Source of the DNA: Ureibacillus thermophilus
GTDB lineage: Bacteria; Bacillota; Bacilli; Bacillales_A; Planococcaceae
NCBI RefSeq assembly: GCF_004331915.1
Contig: NZ_CP036528.1
Coordinates: 592,201 to 656,200, forward strand
Direction of reading: 5' to 3'
DNA length: 64,000 nucleotides
Part shown: positions 38,734 to 50,081 of the stretch, one piece after another
Layout of the letters: every line of letters begins with the position of its first letter
Numbering within the stretch: the stretch's first letter is position 1
Translations under genes and position numbers: made by a program
The notes under the pieces: model-generated
Seen by the model: the letters and a program-made list of their open reading frames with translations, nothing else
Databases searched by the model: none
What the model was told of the DNA's origin: nothing

Positions 38734-40914
38734 ATGGCGAATTATGTTCAAGTAGGGAATTTGCAAGTAGCGAAAATATTGTATGATTTTGTAAACGAAG
38801 TCTTGCCTGAAGCAGAAGTGAATCAAGACGCGTTCTGGGCAGGATTTGATCAAATCATTCATGATTTAACACCTGAAAACAAGGAGCTTCTTGAAAAACG
38901 CAGAGAGTTGGAAGAAGCAATCCATAATTGGCATAGAGAAAACCGGGGTAATTTTGACTTTGATAAATATAAAGCATTCTTACAAGAGATCGGCTATATT
39001 GAGCCACAAGTAGAAGACTTTGAAGTGACAACAGAAAATGTGGATGATGAAGTGGCAGTTCAAGCTGGTCCTCAATTAGTAGTGCCAGTAAGCAATGGCC
39101 GTTATGCATTAAACGCTGCCAATGCTCGTTGGGGAAGCCTTTACGATGCATTATATGGAACAGATGCCATCAGCGAAGAAGACGGCGCTGAAAAAGGCAC
39201 TAGCTACAACCCAGTTCGCGGTCAAAAGGTAATTGAATACTCCAAGAAATTTTTAGATCAGGCAGTTCCATTAAAAGATGCATCTCATCTTGATGCTATA
39301 AAATATGCGATTGAAGATGGAAAATTAGTTGTGACACTAGCAAACGGCAACAAAACTAGCCTTGTAGATGAGTCAAAAGCAGCAGGTTATACAGGTTCTC
39401 CAGAAGATCCTTCGGTTGTTTTATTGAAAAACAATGACTTGCATATTGAAATTCAAATCGACCGCAATCATCCAGTGGGCAAAGACGACCCTGCCGGCAT
39501 TAAAGACATCATTTTAGAAGCTGCTGTGACAACGATCATGGACTGTGAAGACTCTGTTGCCGCTGTGGATGCAGAAGATAAAGTGCTTGTTTACAGCAAC
39601 TGGCTAGGATTAGTTCGTGGGGATTTATCTGCGACTTTCGAAAAAGGTTCAAAAACTTTGACTCGTACTTTAAATCCTGACCGCACATATAAAGATTTAA
39701 ATGGTAATGAATTTACATTACCTGGCCGTTCATTGATGTTTGTCCGCAACGTAGGACACTTAATGACAACAAATGCCATCTTAGACAAAAACGGCGAAGA
39801 AATCCCAGAAGGAATTATGGATGGCGTGATTACAAGCTTAATTGCGAAACTTGATGTGATTGGAAAATCGAAATATAAAAACTCCAAAAAAGGTTCAATT
39901 TACATTGTAAAACCAAAAATGCACGGCTCAAAAGAAGTGGCTTTCACAAATAAATTGTTTGGCCGTATTGAAGATTTGCTAGGCCTTGAACGCTACACAT
40001 TGAAAGTGGGCGTAATGGATGAAGAACGTCGCACAACATTGAACTTGAAAAACTGCATTAAAGAAGTAAAAGAACGCATTATCTTCATCAATACAGGATT
40101 CCTAGACAGAACTGGGGATGAAATCCATACATCCATGGAAGCTGGACCAATGATTCGCAAAAACGAAATGAAATCTTCTGTTTGGTTAAATGCATACGAA
40201 AAATCAAATGTATTTGTCGGATTACAATGCGGCTTGCAAGGCCATGCACAAATTGGTAAAGGAATGTGGGCAATGCCTGACTTAATGGCAGCTATGCTTG
40301 AGCAAAAAATCGCTCATCCAAAAGCTGGTGCCAATACAGCTTGGGTACCATCTCCAACAGCTGCTACATTGCACTCCATCCACTATCATTTAGTCGATGT
40401 AAAAGAAGTGCAAAAAGGCATCACAGATTTTGAAGATTTACAAGATGCTATTCTTCAAATTCCTGTAGCGAAAAATCCAAACTGGAGCCCAGAAGAAATT
40501 CAAGAAGAGTTGGACAACAACTGCCAAGGAATTTTAGGTTACGTAATTCGCTGGGTTGAACAAGGCGTTGGATGCTCAAAAGTGCCAGACATTAACAATA
40601 TCGGCTTAATGGAAGACCGTGCAACGCTTCGTATTTCCAGCCAACATATCGCCAACTGGTTGCACCATGGCATTGTAACAAAAGAGCAAGTGTATGAAAC
40701 ATTAAAACGCATGGCTGTAGTGGTGGATAAGCAAAATGAAGCGGATCCAAACTATCGCCCAATGGCTCCAAACTTTGAAGAGTCTGTTGGTTTCCAAGCA
40801 GCTTGCGACCTTATCTTCAAAGGTTATGAACAGCCAAATGGCTACACTGAACCAATCCTACACAAACGTCGCCTAGAAGCAAAACAAAAATACGGCGTAG
40901 TTAGCGCAAATTAA
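38734..40914 (+). CDS. glcB: malate synthase G
   Basis: A 726-residue enzyme condensing glyoxylate and acetyl-CoA to malate. Large monomeric G-type as judged by length (E. coli GlcB 723) and segments: [76 protein letters not shown] and [24 protein letters not shown] 38734 has AAGGGGG 9 bp upstream; in-frame codons further 5' lack an SD. No isocitrate lyase is adjacent, so it may serve glycolate/glyoxylate use. Convergent with the LysR gene behind a shared terminator. Confidence 0.95.
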   Translation: MANYVQVGNLQVAKILYDFVNEVLPEAEVNQDAFWAGFDQIIHDLTPENKELLEKRRELEEAIHNWHRENRGNFDFDKYKAFLQEIGYIEPQVEDFEVTTENVDDEVAVQAGPQLVVPVSNGRYALNAANARWGSLYDALYGTDAISEEDGAEKGTSYNPVRGQKVIEYSKKFLDQAVPLKDASHLDAIKYAIEDGKLVVTLANGNKTSLVDESKAAGYTGSPEDPSVVLLKNNDLHIEIQIDRNHPVGKDDPAGIKDIILEAAVTTIMDCEDSVAAVDAEDKVLVYSNWLGLVRGDLSATFEKGSKTLTRTLNPDRTYKDLNGNEFTLPGRSLMFVRNVGHLMTTNAILDKNGEEIPEGIMDGVITSLIAKLDVIGKSKYKNSKKGSIYIVKPKMHGSKEVAFTNKLFGRIEDLLGLERYTLKVGVMDEERRTTLNLKNCIKEVKERIIFINTGFLDRTGDEIHTSMEAGPMIRKNEMKSSVWLNAYEKSNVFVGLQCGLQGHAQIGKGMWAMPDLMAAMLEQKIAHPKAGANTAWVPSPTAATLHSIHYHLVDVKEVQKGITDFEDLQDAILQIPVAKNPNWSPEEIQEELDNNCQGILGYVIRWVEQGVGCSKVPDINNIGLMEDRATLRISSQHIANWLHHGIVTKEQVYETLKRMAVVVDKQNEADPNYRPMAPNFEESVGFQAACDLIFKGYEQPNGYTEPILHKRRLEAKQKYGVVSAN

Positions 40915-40921
40915 TCCAAAT

Positions 40922-40961
40922 AAAAGACATGCGCTCCTAATGGAAGGAGGCATGTCTTTTT
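40922..40961 (+). terminator. bidirectional terminator between glcB and the LysR gene
   Basis: AAAAGACATGC (40922-40932) / GCATGTCTTTT (40950-40960) with an inner CTCC/GGAG pairing. A-run and T-run on opposite arms let it serve both converging genes. Confidence 0.88.
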
Positions 40962-41847
40962 ATTTCGGGATAAACTGATGGGCTAAATCAATAAATTCCC
41001 GTACGGCAAAGGATAAATATTTATTCTTTTTCCAAGTCAACCCTAATTCCAAAAAGAGATTTTCTTGTTTGAATGGGATTGAAACAATTTTATCATTTTG
41101 GAGTTTTTTGCAGATTTTTTTCGGAAGCAGTGCAATGCCGACTTTTGCGGCAACCATTTCAACAATTAAATCCTTTTGGGACGATTCACACACAATAGTT
41201 GGATAGAAGCCGTTTTTTGAGCATTCTTCAATGATGCGATCATATAAAGTAAAGTCCTTCCGGTAAATGATAAAGGCCTCTTTTTCCAACTGCGCTATTT
41301 CAACTGACGGATTTGCAGCAAGAGGATGATCTTTATGAACAATTAACATGAGCGGATCTTTCAAAATACTGATGGCCTCTAATTGATCATTGGGCACACA
41401 TAAGTTGCAAATCAGGCCGATATCTAATTCTCCCTCTTCCACCCCTTGACGGATTTTCTTCGTTCCGACTTCCGTTAGTTTGATTTCAATATATGGATAT
41501 TTTTCTTTATACAAACTAATAATTTTAGAGAAAAATTCCACTCCCACAATTGGTGGAATCCCAATCCGGATTTCTCCCTTTTTTAGTTCCATTAAATCGG
41601 TAAGTTCAGAACGTAGATTTTTAAAGGCGGAAAGAACGTGCTGCGCATTGGCAAGTACCGCCTTTCCCGCGTCCGTCAACTCCAATTGTTTTGAAGAACG
41701 ATAAAATAATGGAACCCCAAGCTCAGCTTCTAAATTTTGAATGGCTTTACTGATAGATGGCTGGGAAACGTGCAAAGTAGAAGCCGCTTTTGTGAAACTA
41801 AGGTGTTTTGCAACTTCAGTAAAATATTCAATTTGGCGGATGTCCAC
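40960..41847 (-). CDS. LysR-family transcriptional regulator
   Basis: A 295-residue regulator with N-terminal winged HTH (about 1-60: DIRQIEYFTEVAKHLSFTKAA, QPSISKAIQNLEAELG) and a periplasmic-binding-like effector domain (about 90-290). GTG 41847 is chosen: AAAGGAG lies about 9 nt upstream, and the ATG immediately after that SD is too close. Transcribed towards glcB and divergent from the two-component genes. Control of glcB or of the Bce-type genes is possible by proximity, but LysR proteins usually act on a divergent neighbour. Effector unknown. Confidence 0.9.
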   Translation of the reverse strand: MDIRQIEYFTEVAKHLSFTKAASTLHVSQPSISKAIQNLEAELGVPLFYRSSKQLELTDAGKAVLANAQHVLSAFKNLRSELTDLMELKKGEIRIGIPPIVGVEFFSKIISLYKEKYPYIEIKLTEVGTKKIRQGVEEGELDIGLICNLCVPNDQLEAISILKDPLMLIVHKDHPLAANPSVEIAQLEKEAFIIYRKDFTLYDRIIEECSKNGFYPTIVCESSQKDLIVEMVAAKVGIALLPKKICKKLQNDKIVSIPFKQENLFLELGLTWKKNKYLSFAVREFIDLAHQFIPK

Positions 41848-41942
41848 AAAACACATCTCCTTTAAATGCACGATAGTCTTTTGTTCCATTATACTGATTA
41901 AAAGAGAATTTTCTAATGAAAAAAGTTATAAAAATGATTTTC

Positions 41943-41970
41943 TTACACAAATCGCAAAATAAATTACAAT
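41943..41970 (+). promoter_or_regulatory. putative promoter of the response regulator/kinase genes
   Basis: TTACAC (41943-41948), 16-bp spacer, TACAAT (41965-41970), 39 bp before the response regulator start. Confidence 0.45.
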
Positions 41971-42008
41971 ATATAAATATAAATAAACTTTCGTGAGAGG
42001 TTGAAAAA

Positions 42009-42686
42009 ATGAAAATTTTTTTAATAGAAGATGATCCATCTATTTTTCATTTAATCAAAGAACGGTTTAGCCAATGGTCGATGGAAGTGGTGGGCCCGAC
42101 GGATTTTAAAAAGGTGATGGATGACTTTTTGAAGGAAGAGCCTCATCTTGTGATTATTGATATTCAGCTCCCAGCCTTTGATGGGTTTCATTGGTGCAGG
42201 GAAATTCGGGCCGTTTCCAAAGTGCCGATTCTATTCTTATCATCAAGAGACCACCCAATGGATATGGTGATGGCGATGCAGATGGGAGCAGACGACTTTG
42301 TGCAGAAACCTTTCCATATGGAAGTGCTGCTTGCGAAAGTGCAGGCTCTTTTAAGGAGAACCTATGACTATGGGGAAAAGGTGCAAAATATAGTGAGATG
42401 GAACGGGGCCGTCATTGATTATGATAAAGGGACTATCCAATATGAAGAAAAATCGGTGGAATTAACGAAAAATGAATTGTTTATTTTAAAAACATTGCTG
42501 GATTCCGTGGACAAAATTGTTTCCCGCGATGAACTGATGAGGAAACTTTGGGATGACGAGCGATTTGTCAATGATAATACATTAACGGTCAATGTCAATC
42601 GCTTGCGTCAACGGCTTGAAGAAATCGGTTTGCGGGATGCCATTGTCACGAAAAAAGGACTTGGCTATATGGCGGTGACAAAATGA
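42009..42686 (+). CDS. OmpR-family response regulator, BceR-like
   Basis: A 225-residue regulator: receiver domain (about 1-120) with phospho-acceptor D51 in VIIDIQLP, acidic pocket EDD near the N-terminus and switch lysine in FVQKPFH; winged-helix output domain (about 130-225). Gene order regulator-kinase-ATPase-permease is the standard Bce-type peptide-antibiotic sensing and detoxification arrangement. ATG 42009 with GAGAGG. Overlaps the kinase by 4 bp. Confidence 0.92.
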   Translation: MKIFLIEDDPSIFHLIKERFSQWSMEVVGPTDFKKVMDDFLKEEPHLVIIDIQLPAFDGFHWCREIRAVSKVPILFLSSRDHPMDMVMAMQMGADDFVQKPFHMEVLLAKVQALLRRTYDYGEKVQNIVRWNGAVIDYDKGTIQYEEKSVELTKNELFILKTLLDSVDKIVSRDELMRKLWDDERFVNDNTLTVNVNRLRQRLEEIGLRDAIVTKKGLGYMAVTK

Positions 42687-43675
42687 TAGGACTATTTTTA
42701 AAAGAAAGAAGAGCGTGGATTATATTTTTCCTGCTTTTTCAAATATGGCTCAATGTATTGTTTTTCATCGATAACGGATTGTCCAATGTATCAATTCTAT
42801 ATGTGAACTTGATGGATTTTTTGTTCTTTATTCTTTTTATAATCTGGCGTTATTTGAAAGAAACAAAACAACTGAAAGTCATTTATGAACTACCGATTAA
42901 TGAAGAACTGCTTTCTCCCTTTCAGCGAAAGTATATGGAACATTTTCAAAAACAATATAAAGAACTAGATAATAGACTTCATCAAATAAAACTGGAAATG
43001 CTTGAGCAGCAAGATGCGATGCTTGCATGGGTGCATGAAATGAAATCACCGATGACCGCCATGAAATTAATTGTAGAACAAGTAGAACCTTATACATTAA
43101 GGGAAAAGATTGAAAAAGAATGGTTCCGCATGTTTTTGTTGCTTGATCAAAAAATTCATGAAACAAGGCTTTCAACCATTGAAAAAGATAACCGCTTGGA
43201 AAAGGTTTACTTAGAAACTATCGTTCATCAACAAATCAAGGATTTCCGTTCATGGTGTATTGAAAAGGGAATTGGTGTGGAAACGAAGAATTTGCAAGAA
43301 ACCGTGGCAACCGATGCTAAATGGCTTGGGTTCATCATCCGCCAAATCTTCTCCAATGCGGTGAAGTACAGCCATGAAAACAGCGAAATTCATATCTATA
43401 CAACCTATGATGAAAAGGGTCATTTATTATTGCATATAAAAGATTTTGGTATTGGCATCCGTGCCGAAGACTTGCCGCGCATTTTCCAACGGTCCTATAC
43501 GGGAACTATAGGGAGAGAAACAACGGCAGCAACCGGGATGGGTTTATACTTAGCGAAGGAAGCGGCTGAAAAACTGGGGCTTACGCTGAGGGTAGACTCG
43601 CAAGTAGGTGTCGGCACAACCTTTACAATCCAATTCCCGTTGGAAAATGAATATATTCAATCTTATGGTATGTGA
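42683..43675 (+). CDS. intramembrane-sensing histidine kinase, BceS-like
   Basis: A 330-residue kinase with two N-terminal membrane helices (about 11-30 and 37-57) and almost no outside loop, the hallmark of kinases that read the state of a partner ABC transporter rather than a ligand directly. DHp histidine H118 in WVHEMKSPM; ATP domain boxes N (FSNAVKYSH), G1 (DFGIGI) and G2 (TGMGLYLAK). Its stop codon lies inside the operator for the ABC genes. Confidence 0.92.
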   Translation: MIGLFLKERRAWIIFFLLFQIWLNVLFFIDNGLSNVSILYVNLMDFLFFILFIIWRYLKETKQLKVIYELPINEELLSPFQRKYMEHFQKQYKELDNRLHQIKLEMLEQQDAMLAWVHEMKSPMTAMKLIVEQVEPYTLREKIEKEWFRMFLLLDQKIHETRLSTIEKDNRLEKVYLETIVHQQIKDFRSWCIEKGIGVETKNLQETVATDAKWLGFIIRQIFSNAVKYSHENSEIHIYTTYDEKGHLLLHIKDFGIGIRAEDLPRIFQRSYTGTIGRETTAATGMGLYLAKEAAEKLGLTLRVDSQVGVGTTFTIQFPLENEYIQSYGM

Positions 43676-43706
43676 CAAAATTGTCATGTACCATTTTTTT
43701 TTGTCA
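43673..43706 (+). promoter_or_regulatory. BceR-type operator before the ABC transporter genes
   Basis: TGACA-AAAT-TGTCA (43673-43686) is a perfect inverted repeat matching the published BceR-like box layout (TNACA-N4-TGTAA). A further TGTCA half site at 43702-43706 repeats the right arm 20 bp on, i.e. two helical turns. A TACAAT -10 box (43740-43745) follows with no good -35, as expected for an activator-dependent promoter. Confidence 0.7.
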
Positions 43707-43779
43707 CGGGATTCGAACGATTGAAAGAAGCTGAATGTGTACAATGATAGTAACAAAACCATACAAGGGGTTGACGAAA

Positions 43780-44544
43780 TTGGCTGTTTTAGTGGCAAGA
43801 AAAATTAGAAAAACCTATGGCAAACGTACATTAAAACATGAGGTATTAAAAGGAATTGACTTGGAAGTAAATGAAGGTGAATTTGTCGGCATCATGGGTT
43901 CTTCCGGTTCAGGAAAAACGACATTATTAAACGTGCTATGTTCCATTGATTTTGCAACAGAAGGAATTGTAGAAATCAACGGGAAACAGCTATACAAAAT
44001 GAAGGAACGGGATTTAGCAAAATTTCGCCGGGAACATTTAGGGTTCATCTTTCAAGATTATAATTTGCTTGATACGTTAACGGTGAAAGAAAATATTTTG
44101 CTGCCGTTATCTGTTGGCAAAGTATCAAAAAATGAGGCGGAGAAGCGTTTAACAATGCTCGTTGAATATTTAGGAATCAAAGACATTTTAAATAAATATC
44201 CAAATGAAATATCCGGAGGGCAAAAACAAAGAACATCAGCGGCAAGGGCTTTAATTACAGAACCTTCCATCGTATTTGCCGATGAGCCGACTGGTGCCCT
44301 TGATTCCAAATCGGCCACTGCACTTCTTGCAAATTTAGAAAATATTAATAAAGAACGAGGCGCAACGATTATGATGGTGACCCACGATGCAGTGGCAGCA
44401 AGCTTCTGCAGCCGTGTATTGTTTTTAAAAGATGGTCAAATCTATACGGAGCTTTATAAAGGGGATAAAATGAGACAGGCGTTTTTCCAGGATATTTTAA
44501 ATACCCAAAGAGTGCTTGGCGGTGATGGATATGACGTTGACTAA
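43780..44544 (+). CDS. BceA-like ABC transporter ATP-binding protein
   Basis: A 254-residue ATPase of the MacB/BceA group. Walker [11 protein letters not shown]-loop FIFQDYNLL, signature [14 protein letters not shown], Walker [14 protein letters not shown]-loop VTHD. The best start is TTG 43780 with AAGGGG at 43765-43770; the frame remains open 5' without an SD. It powers the permease encoded next, with which it overlaps by 14 bp. Together they would free cell-wall precursors from bound peptide antibiotics such as bacitracin-like compounds; the actual drug is unknown. Confidence 0.93.
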   Translation: MAVLVARKIRKTYGKRTLKHEVLKGIDLEVNEGEFVGIMGSSGSGKTTLLNVLCSIDFATEGIVEINGKQLYKMKERDLAKFRREHLGFIFQDYNLLDTLTVKENILLPLSVGKVSKNEAEKRLTMLVEYLGIKDILNKYPNEISGGQKQRTSAARALITEPSIVFADEPTGALDSKSATALLANLENINKERGATIMMVTHDAVAASFCSRVLFLKDGQIYTELYKGDKMRQAFFQDILNTQRVLGGDGYDVD

Positions 44545-46492
44545 TTTAGTTTTTAAAAGCATGAAGAAGAATATCAAGCACTATTACTTATACTTCTTTG
44601 CATTAATCTTTAGTGTGACTCTTTGCTTTTCATTCGTCACGATCCAATACAATCCTTCTGTTGTCAAAGCATTGGCGGCAAGCGGCAGCGCAACGGCAGC
44701 TTTTGAATCGATTACGTATGTTTTATATTTTATACTAATCTTTTTTATCCTTTATGCGAACCAATTATTTATGAAACGCCGCAGTAAAGAAATTGGCTTA
44801 TATCAATTAATCGGGATGACCAAGGGTTTGATTTTTCGGTTATTATTGATAGAAAATGTCGTGTTGTTCACATTGGCTGTTGGAATCGGGATGGTGCTGG
44901 GATTTTTAACTTCGCGTTTTTTTGCCATGATCTTAATGAAGTTAATAAAAAATGATGCGATTGTCAGTTTATCGTTTTCCATGACGGCCTTTTCTAAATC
45001 GCTCATTATTTTTGCCCTTCTATTAGTGGTGGTTATGCTTCAAATTTTCATCATGATTCGAAAAGCATCATTATTGTCATTGTTTAATGCGGCCAAAAAA
45101 GCCGATGAACGGATTAAAAAGTTCAGCATTTTCCATATGGTCATGGGAATCATCGGAATTGGATTGATTGCTTATGGGTATTACGATTCCACAAGATTGT
45201 TCAGCGTGGGAGGCGCCACAACAAACAATCTCTTGATTAATATGCTGCTGATTTTAGGTTCCACAATTATTGGCTCCTATTTATTTTTCCGGTATTCTGT
45301 GGCGCTTATTATGAACTTAATCCGGAAAAGCAAAAAGGGGTATTTAAAAATAACGGACGTTTTAGGTGTCACAACGATTATGCACCGCATGAAGGGAAAT
45401 GCCAGTTCCCTTACATTAATAACGGTGTTGACGGGGCTAGCCGTCGGGATTATGACGCTGTCTTATATTTCCTATTATTCATCAGAATCCGATGCGAGAC
45501 AGTTGTCTCCATTTGATTACATTTTATTAGATAATAAAGGAATTGAATTTTTCGATCAGCTCGTAGCGGAAGGAATCGAATATGAAAAAACTACTTTTCA
45601 AATTTCTGCGGTAAATGTGAAAATGGCTGATTTATTTAATTTGGATGAAAAGAATGCTGGATATATAAATATCAATCAAGAGGCAGTTTCATCAGTGGTT
45701 TCTTTATCGGACTATAAAAAAATAAATCCAAACGCTCAATTGGAAGAAGGGGAAACCATTATTACAAGCTATGCAAATGTATTGTCTGAATTACTGCCGC
45801 TTGAAAGTAAAAAGAAAATTCAAGTAAACACAAGTGAAAAGAATTACTCTTTATTTATCAAAGAAGTAAGGGAAGATGAGTTTTTCTTATCGGTGTTGGC
45901 AAGCGCCGGTTCGCCGGTATTGATAGTGACAGATGAATTATTCGATGAAATACAAAAGGTTCAAAAACCGGAAATTACAAGTCAAATCGGTATTAATTTA
46001 GTAAACGAAAAAGACCGTGAAAGGGCCGAAACATTATTTAAAACCTTGAGGGAACGAAAAGCCATTGAATATGATTATCAAAAAACTTACAAAGAATATT
46101 ACGATGAGAATATAGCGCTTAACGGAATGACTATTTTTGTGACAGGATTTTTGGGACTGGCCTTTTTGTTGACAACAGGAAGCATTCTTTACTTTAAACA
46201 AATGGGCGAAGCGGAAGATGAAAGAGAGTCCTATACGATTTTGCGGAAAATCGGGTTTTCCAACGGAGAAATCATGCGCGGAATTTACGTCAAACAATTA
46301 TTTAACTTTGGCATGCCGCTCGTGATTGGTATCTTACATAGTTATTTTGCAGTGAAATCTGGTTGGTGGCTATTCGGGTCTGAAATGGCAACACCAATGA
46401 TCATCATCATTGCCATTTACGTAGCGATGTACACGGTATTTGGAATACTATCTGGAATGTACTATAAAAAGGTAGTAAAAGAAGCGCTATAA
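44531..46492 (+). CDS. BceB-like ABC transporter permease (FtsX/DUF214 type)
   Basis: A 653-residue membrane protein with 10 predicted helices arranged 1+3 (about 18-130), further helices to about 310, a large extracellular domain of roughly 200 residues (about 310-525), then three C-terminal helices. This is the BceB layout, where the outside domain and helix 8 region sense the antibiotic and signal to the kinase. [20 protein letters not shown] at ATG 44531 matches the family's usual start; GGCGGTG upstream is a weak SD and translation is likely coupled to the ATPase gene. Confidence 0.92.
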   Translation: MTLTNLVFKSMKKNIKHYYLYFFALIFSVTLCFSFVTIQYNPSVVKALAASGSATAAFESITYVLYFILIFFILYANQLFMKRRSKEIGLYQLIGMTKGLIFRLLLIENVVLFTLAVGIGMVLGFLTSRFFAMILMKLIKNDAIVSLSFSMTAFSKSLIIFALLLVVVMLQIFIMIRKASLLSLFNAAKKADERIKKFSIFHMVMGIIGIGLIAYGYYDSTRLFSVGGATTNNLLINMLLILGSTIIGSYLFFRYSVALIMNLIRKSKKGYLKITDVLGVTTIMHRMKGNASSLTLITVLTGLAVGIMTLSYISYYSSESDARQLSPFDYILLDNKGIEFFDQLVAEGIEYEKTTFQISAVNVKMADLFNLDEKNAGYININQEAVSSVVSLSDYKKINPNAQLEEGETIITSYANVLSELLPLESKKKIQVNTSEKNYSLFIKEVREDEFFLSVLASAGSPVLIVTDELFDEIQKVQKPEITSQIGINLVNEKDRERAETLFKTLRERKAIEYDYQKTYKEYYDENIALNGMTIFVTGFLGLAFLLTTGSILYFKQMGEAEDERESYTILRKIGFSNGEIMRGIYVKQLFNFGMPLVIGILHSYFAVKSGWWLFGSEMATPMIIIIAIYVAMYTVFGILSGMYYKKVVKEAL

Positions 46493-46524
46493 GAAAAAGC
46501 TGTTCAATTGCCTTTTTTCAAAGA

Positions 46525-46552
46525 GGCCGGCGCAATGTCTGGCCGCTTTTTT
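46525..46552 (+). terminator. terminator after the permease gene
   Basis: GGCCGG / CTGGCC with an 8-nt loop, then GCTTTTTT. It closes the accessory insert before the S10 promoters. Confidence 0.75.
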
Positions 46553-46685
46553 GTAGATTTATATAATGAAATTTGGCCTTGTGGGTAAAAATTGTTTCAT
46601 ATTTAAATAGAAACCATGTTTAAGTGTATGAAAGGGTAGATAAATTCTTAATGTAGGCAAGAAAATTTTCAGAATTTTATTGGAG

Positions 46686-46714
46686 TTGATTTATATCAAT
46701 ACCTTTTATATACT
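46686..46714 (+). promoter_or_regulatory. S10 operon promoter 1
   Basis: TTGATT (46686-46691), 17-bp spacer, TATACT (46709-46714). The 440-bp gap between the permease gene and rpsJ thus holds a terminator, two promoters and a leader; I see no gene in it. Confidence 0.6.
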
Positions 46715-46773
46715 ATAAGACAGCTTAAGAAGTACAAGGCAGAGCAAGAATTCATTTAAATGAAAGAAAATAC

Positions 46774-46803
46774 TTGCTAACATCTAGGGTATTGGTATAT
46801 AAT
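46774..46803 (+). promoter_or_regulatory. S10 operon promoter 2
   Basis: TTGCTA (46774-46779), 18-bp spacer, perfect -10 TATAAT (46798-46803). Nearest to rpsJ, so probably the main start. Confidence 0.7.
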
Positions 46804-46808
46804 GTTGA

Positions 46809-47240
<432 letters not shown>

Positions 47241-47283
47241 TTGTAATCATAAAAACTTTTAATAATCACAGGAGGTGTGACAA

Positions 47284-47916
47284 ATGACCAAAGGAATCTT
47301 AGGTAGAAAAATCGGTATGACGCAAGTTTTTGCTGAGAACGGCGATTTAATACCGGTAACAGTGATTGAAGCGACACCAAACGTAGTGCTTCAAAAGAAA
47401 ACTGTTGAAAACGATGGCTACGAAGCAATCCAATTAGGTTTTGAAGATAAGCGTGAAAAGCTTGCAAACAAACCTGAAAAAGGACACGTAGCAAAAGCAA
47501 ATACTGCTCCTAAGCGCTTCATTCGTGAAATTCGTGGAGTAAACTTAGATGAGTATGAAGTTGGTCAAGAAGTCAAAGTAGATATTTTCGCAGAAGGCGA
47601 TTGGGTAGATGTAACAGGTACATCAAAAGGTAAAGGTTTCCAAGGTGTAATCAAACGCCACGGACAATCTCGCGGACCTATGGCTCACGGTTCTCGTTAT
47701 CACCGTCGTCCTGGTTCAATGGGTCCTATTGCTCCAAACAGAGTATTCAAATCTAAAAACTTACCTGGTCAAACTGGCGGAAATAAAGTAACAATTCAAA
47801 ACTTACAAATCGTAAAAGTAATTCCAGAACGCAACTTACTATTAATCAAAGGGAATGTTCCTGGTTCTCGCAAATCTTTAGTAACAGTAAAATCTGCTGT
47901 GAAAAAATCTAAATAA
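47284..47916 (+). CDS. rplC: 50S ribosomal protein L3
   Basis: A 210-residue early assembly protein near the peptidyl-transferase centre; in Bacillus it also assists Mini-RNase III (mrnC is encoded at 19.1 kb). The extended internal loop [21 protein letters not shown]-type (about 125-150) reaches the active site. ATG 47284 with AGGAGGTG. Confidence 0.97.
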   Translation: MTKGILGRKIGMTQVFAENGDLIPVTVIEATPNVVLQKKTVENDGYEAIQLGFEDKREKLANKPEKGHVAKANTAPKRFIREIRGVNLDEYEVGQEVKVDIFAEGDWVDVTGTSKGKGFQGVIKRHGQSRGPMAHGSRYHRRPGSMGPIAPNRVFKSKNLPGQTGGNKVTIQNLQIVKVIPERNLLLIKGNVPGSRKSLVTVKSAVKKSK

Positions 47917-47942
47917 TTCACTGGAGAAAGGAGGAAACAGGA

Positions 47943-48566
47943 ATGACAAAGGTAACTGTACTTAGTCAAACAGGTGCTTCAGTTGGAGAAATCGAATTAA
48001 AAGATGAAATTTTCGGCATCGAACCAAACGAAGCAGTTTTATTCGACGCAGTAATCGCTCAACGCGCTTCTCTACGTCAAGGTACACACAAAGTAAAAAA
48101 CCGCTCTGAAGTTTCTGGTGGTGGTAGAAAACCATGGCGCCAAAAAGGAACTGGACGTGCTCGTCAAGGTTCAATCCGTGCTCCTCAATGGCGTGGTGGT
48201 GGTACAGTATTCGGTCCACAACCAAGAAGCTACAGCTATAAATTACCGAAAAAAGTTCGCCGTTTAGCGCTTAAATCTGCTTTATCCGCTAAAGTGAACG
48301 AGCAAAACTTATTAGTTTTAGATGCGTTAAAATTAGACGCTCCAAAAACAAAAGAATTCAAAGCGATTTTAAATAATTTAAAAATCGATTCAAAAGCTTT
48401 ATTCGTTACAGCTGATTTAGATGAAAACGTGGCATTATCCGCACGTAACATCCCAGGCGTAACTGTGATCACAGCTAACGGAATCAACGTGCTTGACTTA
48501 TTAGGTCATGACAAAGTTGTATTCACGAAAGCTGCAGTAGAAAAAGTTGAGGAGGTGCTTGGATAA
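47943..48566 (+). CDS. rplD: 50S ribosomal protein L4
   Basis: A 207-residue protein whose long loop lines the exit tunnel (macrolide region: [17 protein letters not shown], about 61-77, wild type in look). ATG 47943 after AAAGGAGG. The last base of its TAA stop is the first base of the rplW start, so the two are coupled. Confidence 0.97.
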   Translation: MTKVTVLSQTGASVGEIELKDEIFGIEPNEAVLFDAVIAQRASLRQGTHKVKNRSEVSGGGRKPWRQKGTGRARQGSIRAPQWRGGGTVFGPQPRSYSYKLPKKVRRLALKSALSAKVNEQNLLVLDALKLDAPKTKEFKAILNNLKIDSKALFVTADLDENVALSARNIPGVTVITANGINVLDLLGHDKVVFTKAAVEKVEEVLG

Positions 48567-48844
48567 TGGATGCACGTGATGTAATCAAACGTCCTGTCAT
48601 TACTGAGCGTTCTTCTGAACTAATGGCTGAGAAAAAATACACTTTCGAAGTTGATCTTCGTGCGAATAAAACGCAAGTTAAAGATGCAGTTGAAGAAATC
48701 TTCGGCGTAAAAGTAGCAAAAGTTAACATCATGAACTACAAAGGTAAAGTAAAACGCGTTGGAAAATTCCAAGGTTTAACAAACAGACGCCGTAAAGCAA
48801 TTGTAACTTTAACACCAGATAGTAAAGAAATCGAAATTTTCTAA
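48566..48844 (+). CDS. rplW: 50S ribosomal protein L23
   Basis: A 92-residue tunnel-exit protein, docking site for trigger factor and [19 protein letters not shown] start is typical; the internal basic loop ([17 protein letters not shown]) contacts 23S rRNA. ATG 48566 overlaps the rplD stop codon; SD GAGGTG lies within rplD. Confidence 0.96.
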   Translation: MDARDVIKRPVITERSSELMAEKKYTFEVDLRANKTQVKDAVEEIFGVKVAKVNIMNYKGKVKRVGKFQGLTNRRRKAIVTLTPDSKEIEIF

Positions 48845-48889
48845 TTGTGAATCGAATTGATTTGAGATGTAAAGAAGGAGGGAAACAAC

Positions 48890-49720
48890 ATGGCGATTAA
48901 AAAGTATAAACCAACCTCAAATGGTCGTCGTAATATGACGTCATTTGACTTTGCGGAAATCACAACTGATAAGCCGGAAAAATCATTATTAGCGCCATTA
49001 AAACGCAAAGCTGGTCGAAACAACCAGGGGAAAATTACTGTTCGTCATCACGGTGGTGGACATAAACGCCAATATCGTATCATTGATTTCAAACGTGATA
49101 AAGATGGCATTCCAGGCCGCGTTGCTACAATCGAATACGATCCAAACCGTTCAGCAAACATCGCATTAATTAACTATGCTGATGGTGAAAAACGTTATAT
49201 CATTGCACCAAAAGGATTAAAAGTAGGTCAAGAAATTATTTCTGGTCCAGATGCTGATATTAAAGTAGGTAACGCTTTACCATTAGCAAACATCCCAATG
49301 GGTACTACAATTCACAACATCGAATTAAAACCTGGTAAAGGTGGACAACTAGTTCGTTCTGCTGGTGCATCTGCACAAGTATTAGGACGCGAAGGTAAAT
49401 ATGTAATTGTACGCCTTCAATCTGGTGAAGTTCGTTTAATCTTAGCGACTTGCCGCGCAACAATCGGTCAAGTTGGTAACGAATCTCACGAACTAGTAAA
49501 CATCGGTAAAGCAGGTCGTTCACGCTGGTTAGGTAAACGTCCTACAGTTCGCGGTTCTGTAATGAACCCTAATGATCACCCACATGGTGGTGGTGAAGGT
49601 AAAGCACCAATCGGACGCAAATCACCAATGACACCTTGGGGCAAACCAGCTCTTGGTTATAAAACACGTAAAAAACGCAATCGTTCTGATAAGTTTATTA
49701 TTCGCGGACGTAAAAAATAA
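48890..49720 (+). CDS. rplB: 50S ribosomal protein L2
   Basis: A 276-residue core protein needed for subunit association and peptidyl transfer. [20 protein letters not shown] (about 54-73) and the C-terminal [19 protein letters not shown] with the histidine reaching the active centre. ATG 48890 after GGAGGG. Confidence 0.97.
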   Translation: MAIKKYKPTSNGRRNMTSFDFAEITTDKPEKSLLAPLKRKAGRNNQGKITVRHHGGGHKRQYRIIDFKRDKDGIPGRVATIEYDPNRSANIALINYADGEKRYIIAPKGLKVGQEIISGPDADIKVGNALPLANIPMGTTIHNIELKPGKGGQLVRSAGASAQVLGREGKYVIVRLQSGEVRLILATCRATIGQVGNESHELVNIGKAGRSRWLGKRPTVRGSVMNPNDHPHGGGEGKAPIGRKSPMTPWGKPALGYKTRKKRNRSDKFIIRGRKK

Positions 49721-49780
49721 TGTGATAAAACTACGGTTCGTGCGTAGAGCCGTGGTGAAATCACGGAGGGAGGTTACTAA

Positions 49781-50059
49781 ATGGGTCGCAGCTTGAAAAA
49801 AGGACCATTTTGTGATGAGCATTTAATGAAAAAAGTAGAAGCACAACAAGGTCAAGAGAAAAAACAAGTAATCAAAACTTGGTCTCGCCGTTCTACAATC
49901 TTCCCTAACTTCGTTGGACTAACAATTGCGGTTTATGATGGACGCAAACATGTGCCAGTTTATATTACGGAAGATATGGTAGGCCACAAATTAGGCGAGT
50001 TCGTACCAACTCGAACTTATAAAGGCCACGGTAATGATGACAAAAAAACAAGACGCTAA
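49781..50059 (+). CDS. rpsS: 30S ribosomal protein S19
   Basis: A 92-residue head protein next to S13 at the A-site finger. [18 protein letters not shown] start, [29 protein letters not shown] core. ATG 49781 follows GGGAGG. The 60-bp spacer contains CTACG/CGTAG, a small hairpin. Confidence 0.97.
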   Translation: MGRSLKKGPFCDEHLMKKVEAQQGQEKKQVIKTWSRRSTIFPNFVGLTIAVYDGRKHVPVYITEDMVGHKLGEFVPTRTYKGHGNDDKKTRR

Positions 50060-50081
50060 TTTTGAGAGGAGGTAAATCCTG

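Noticed and set aside
43735-43780. Upstream ATG 43735 as start of the BceA-like ATPase
   Set aside because: No SD precedes it and it overlaps the predicted -10 box; TTG 43780 with AAGGGG fits the family length.
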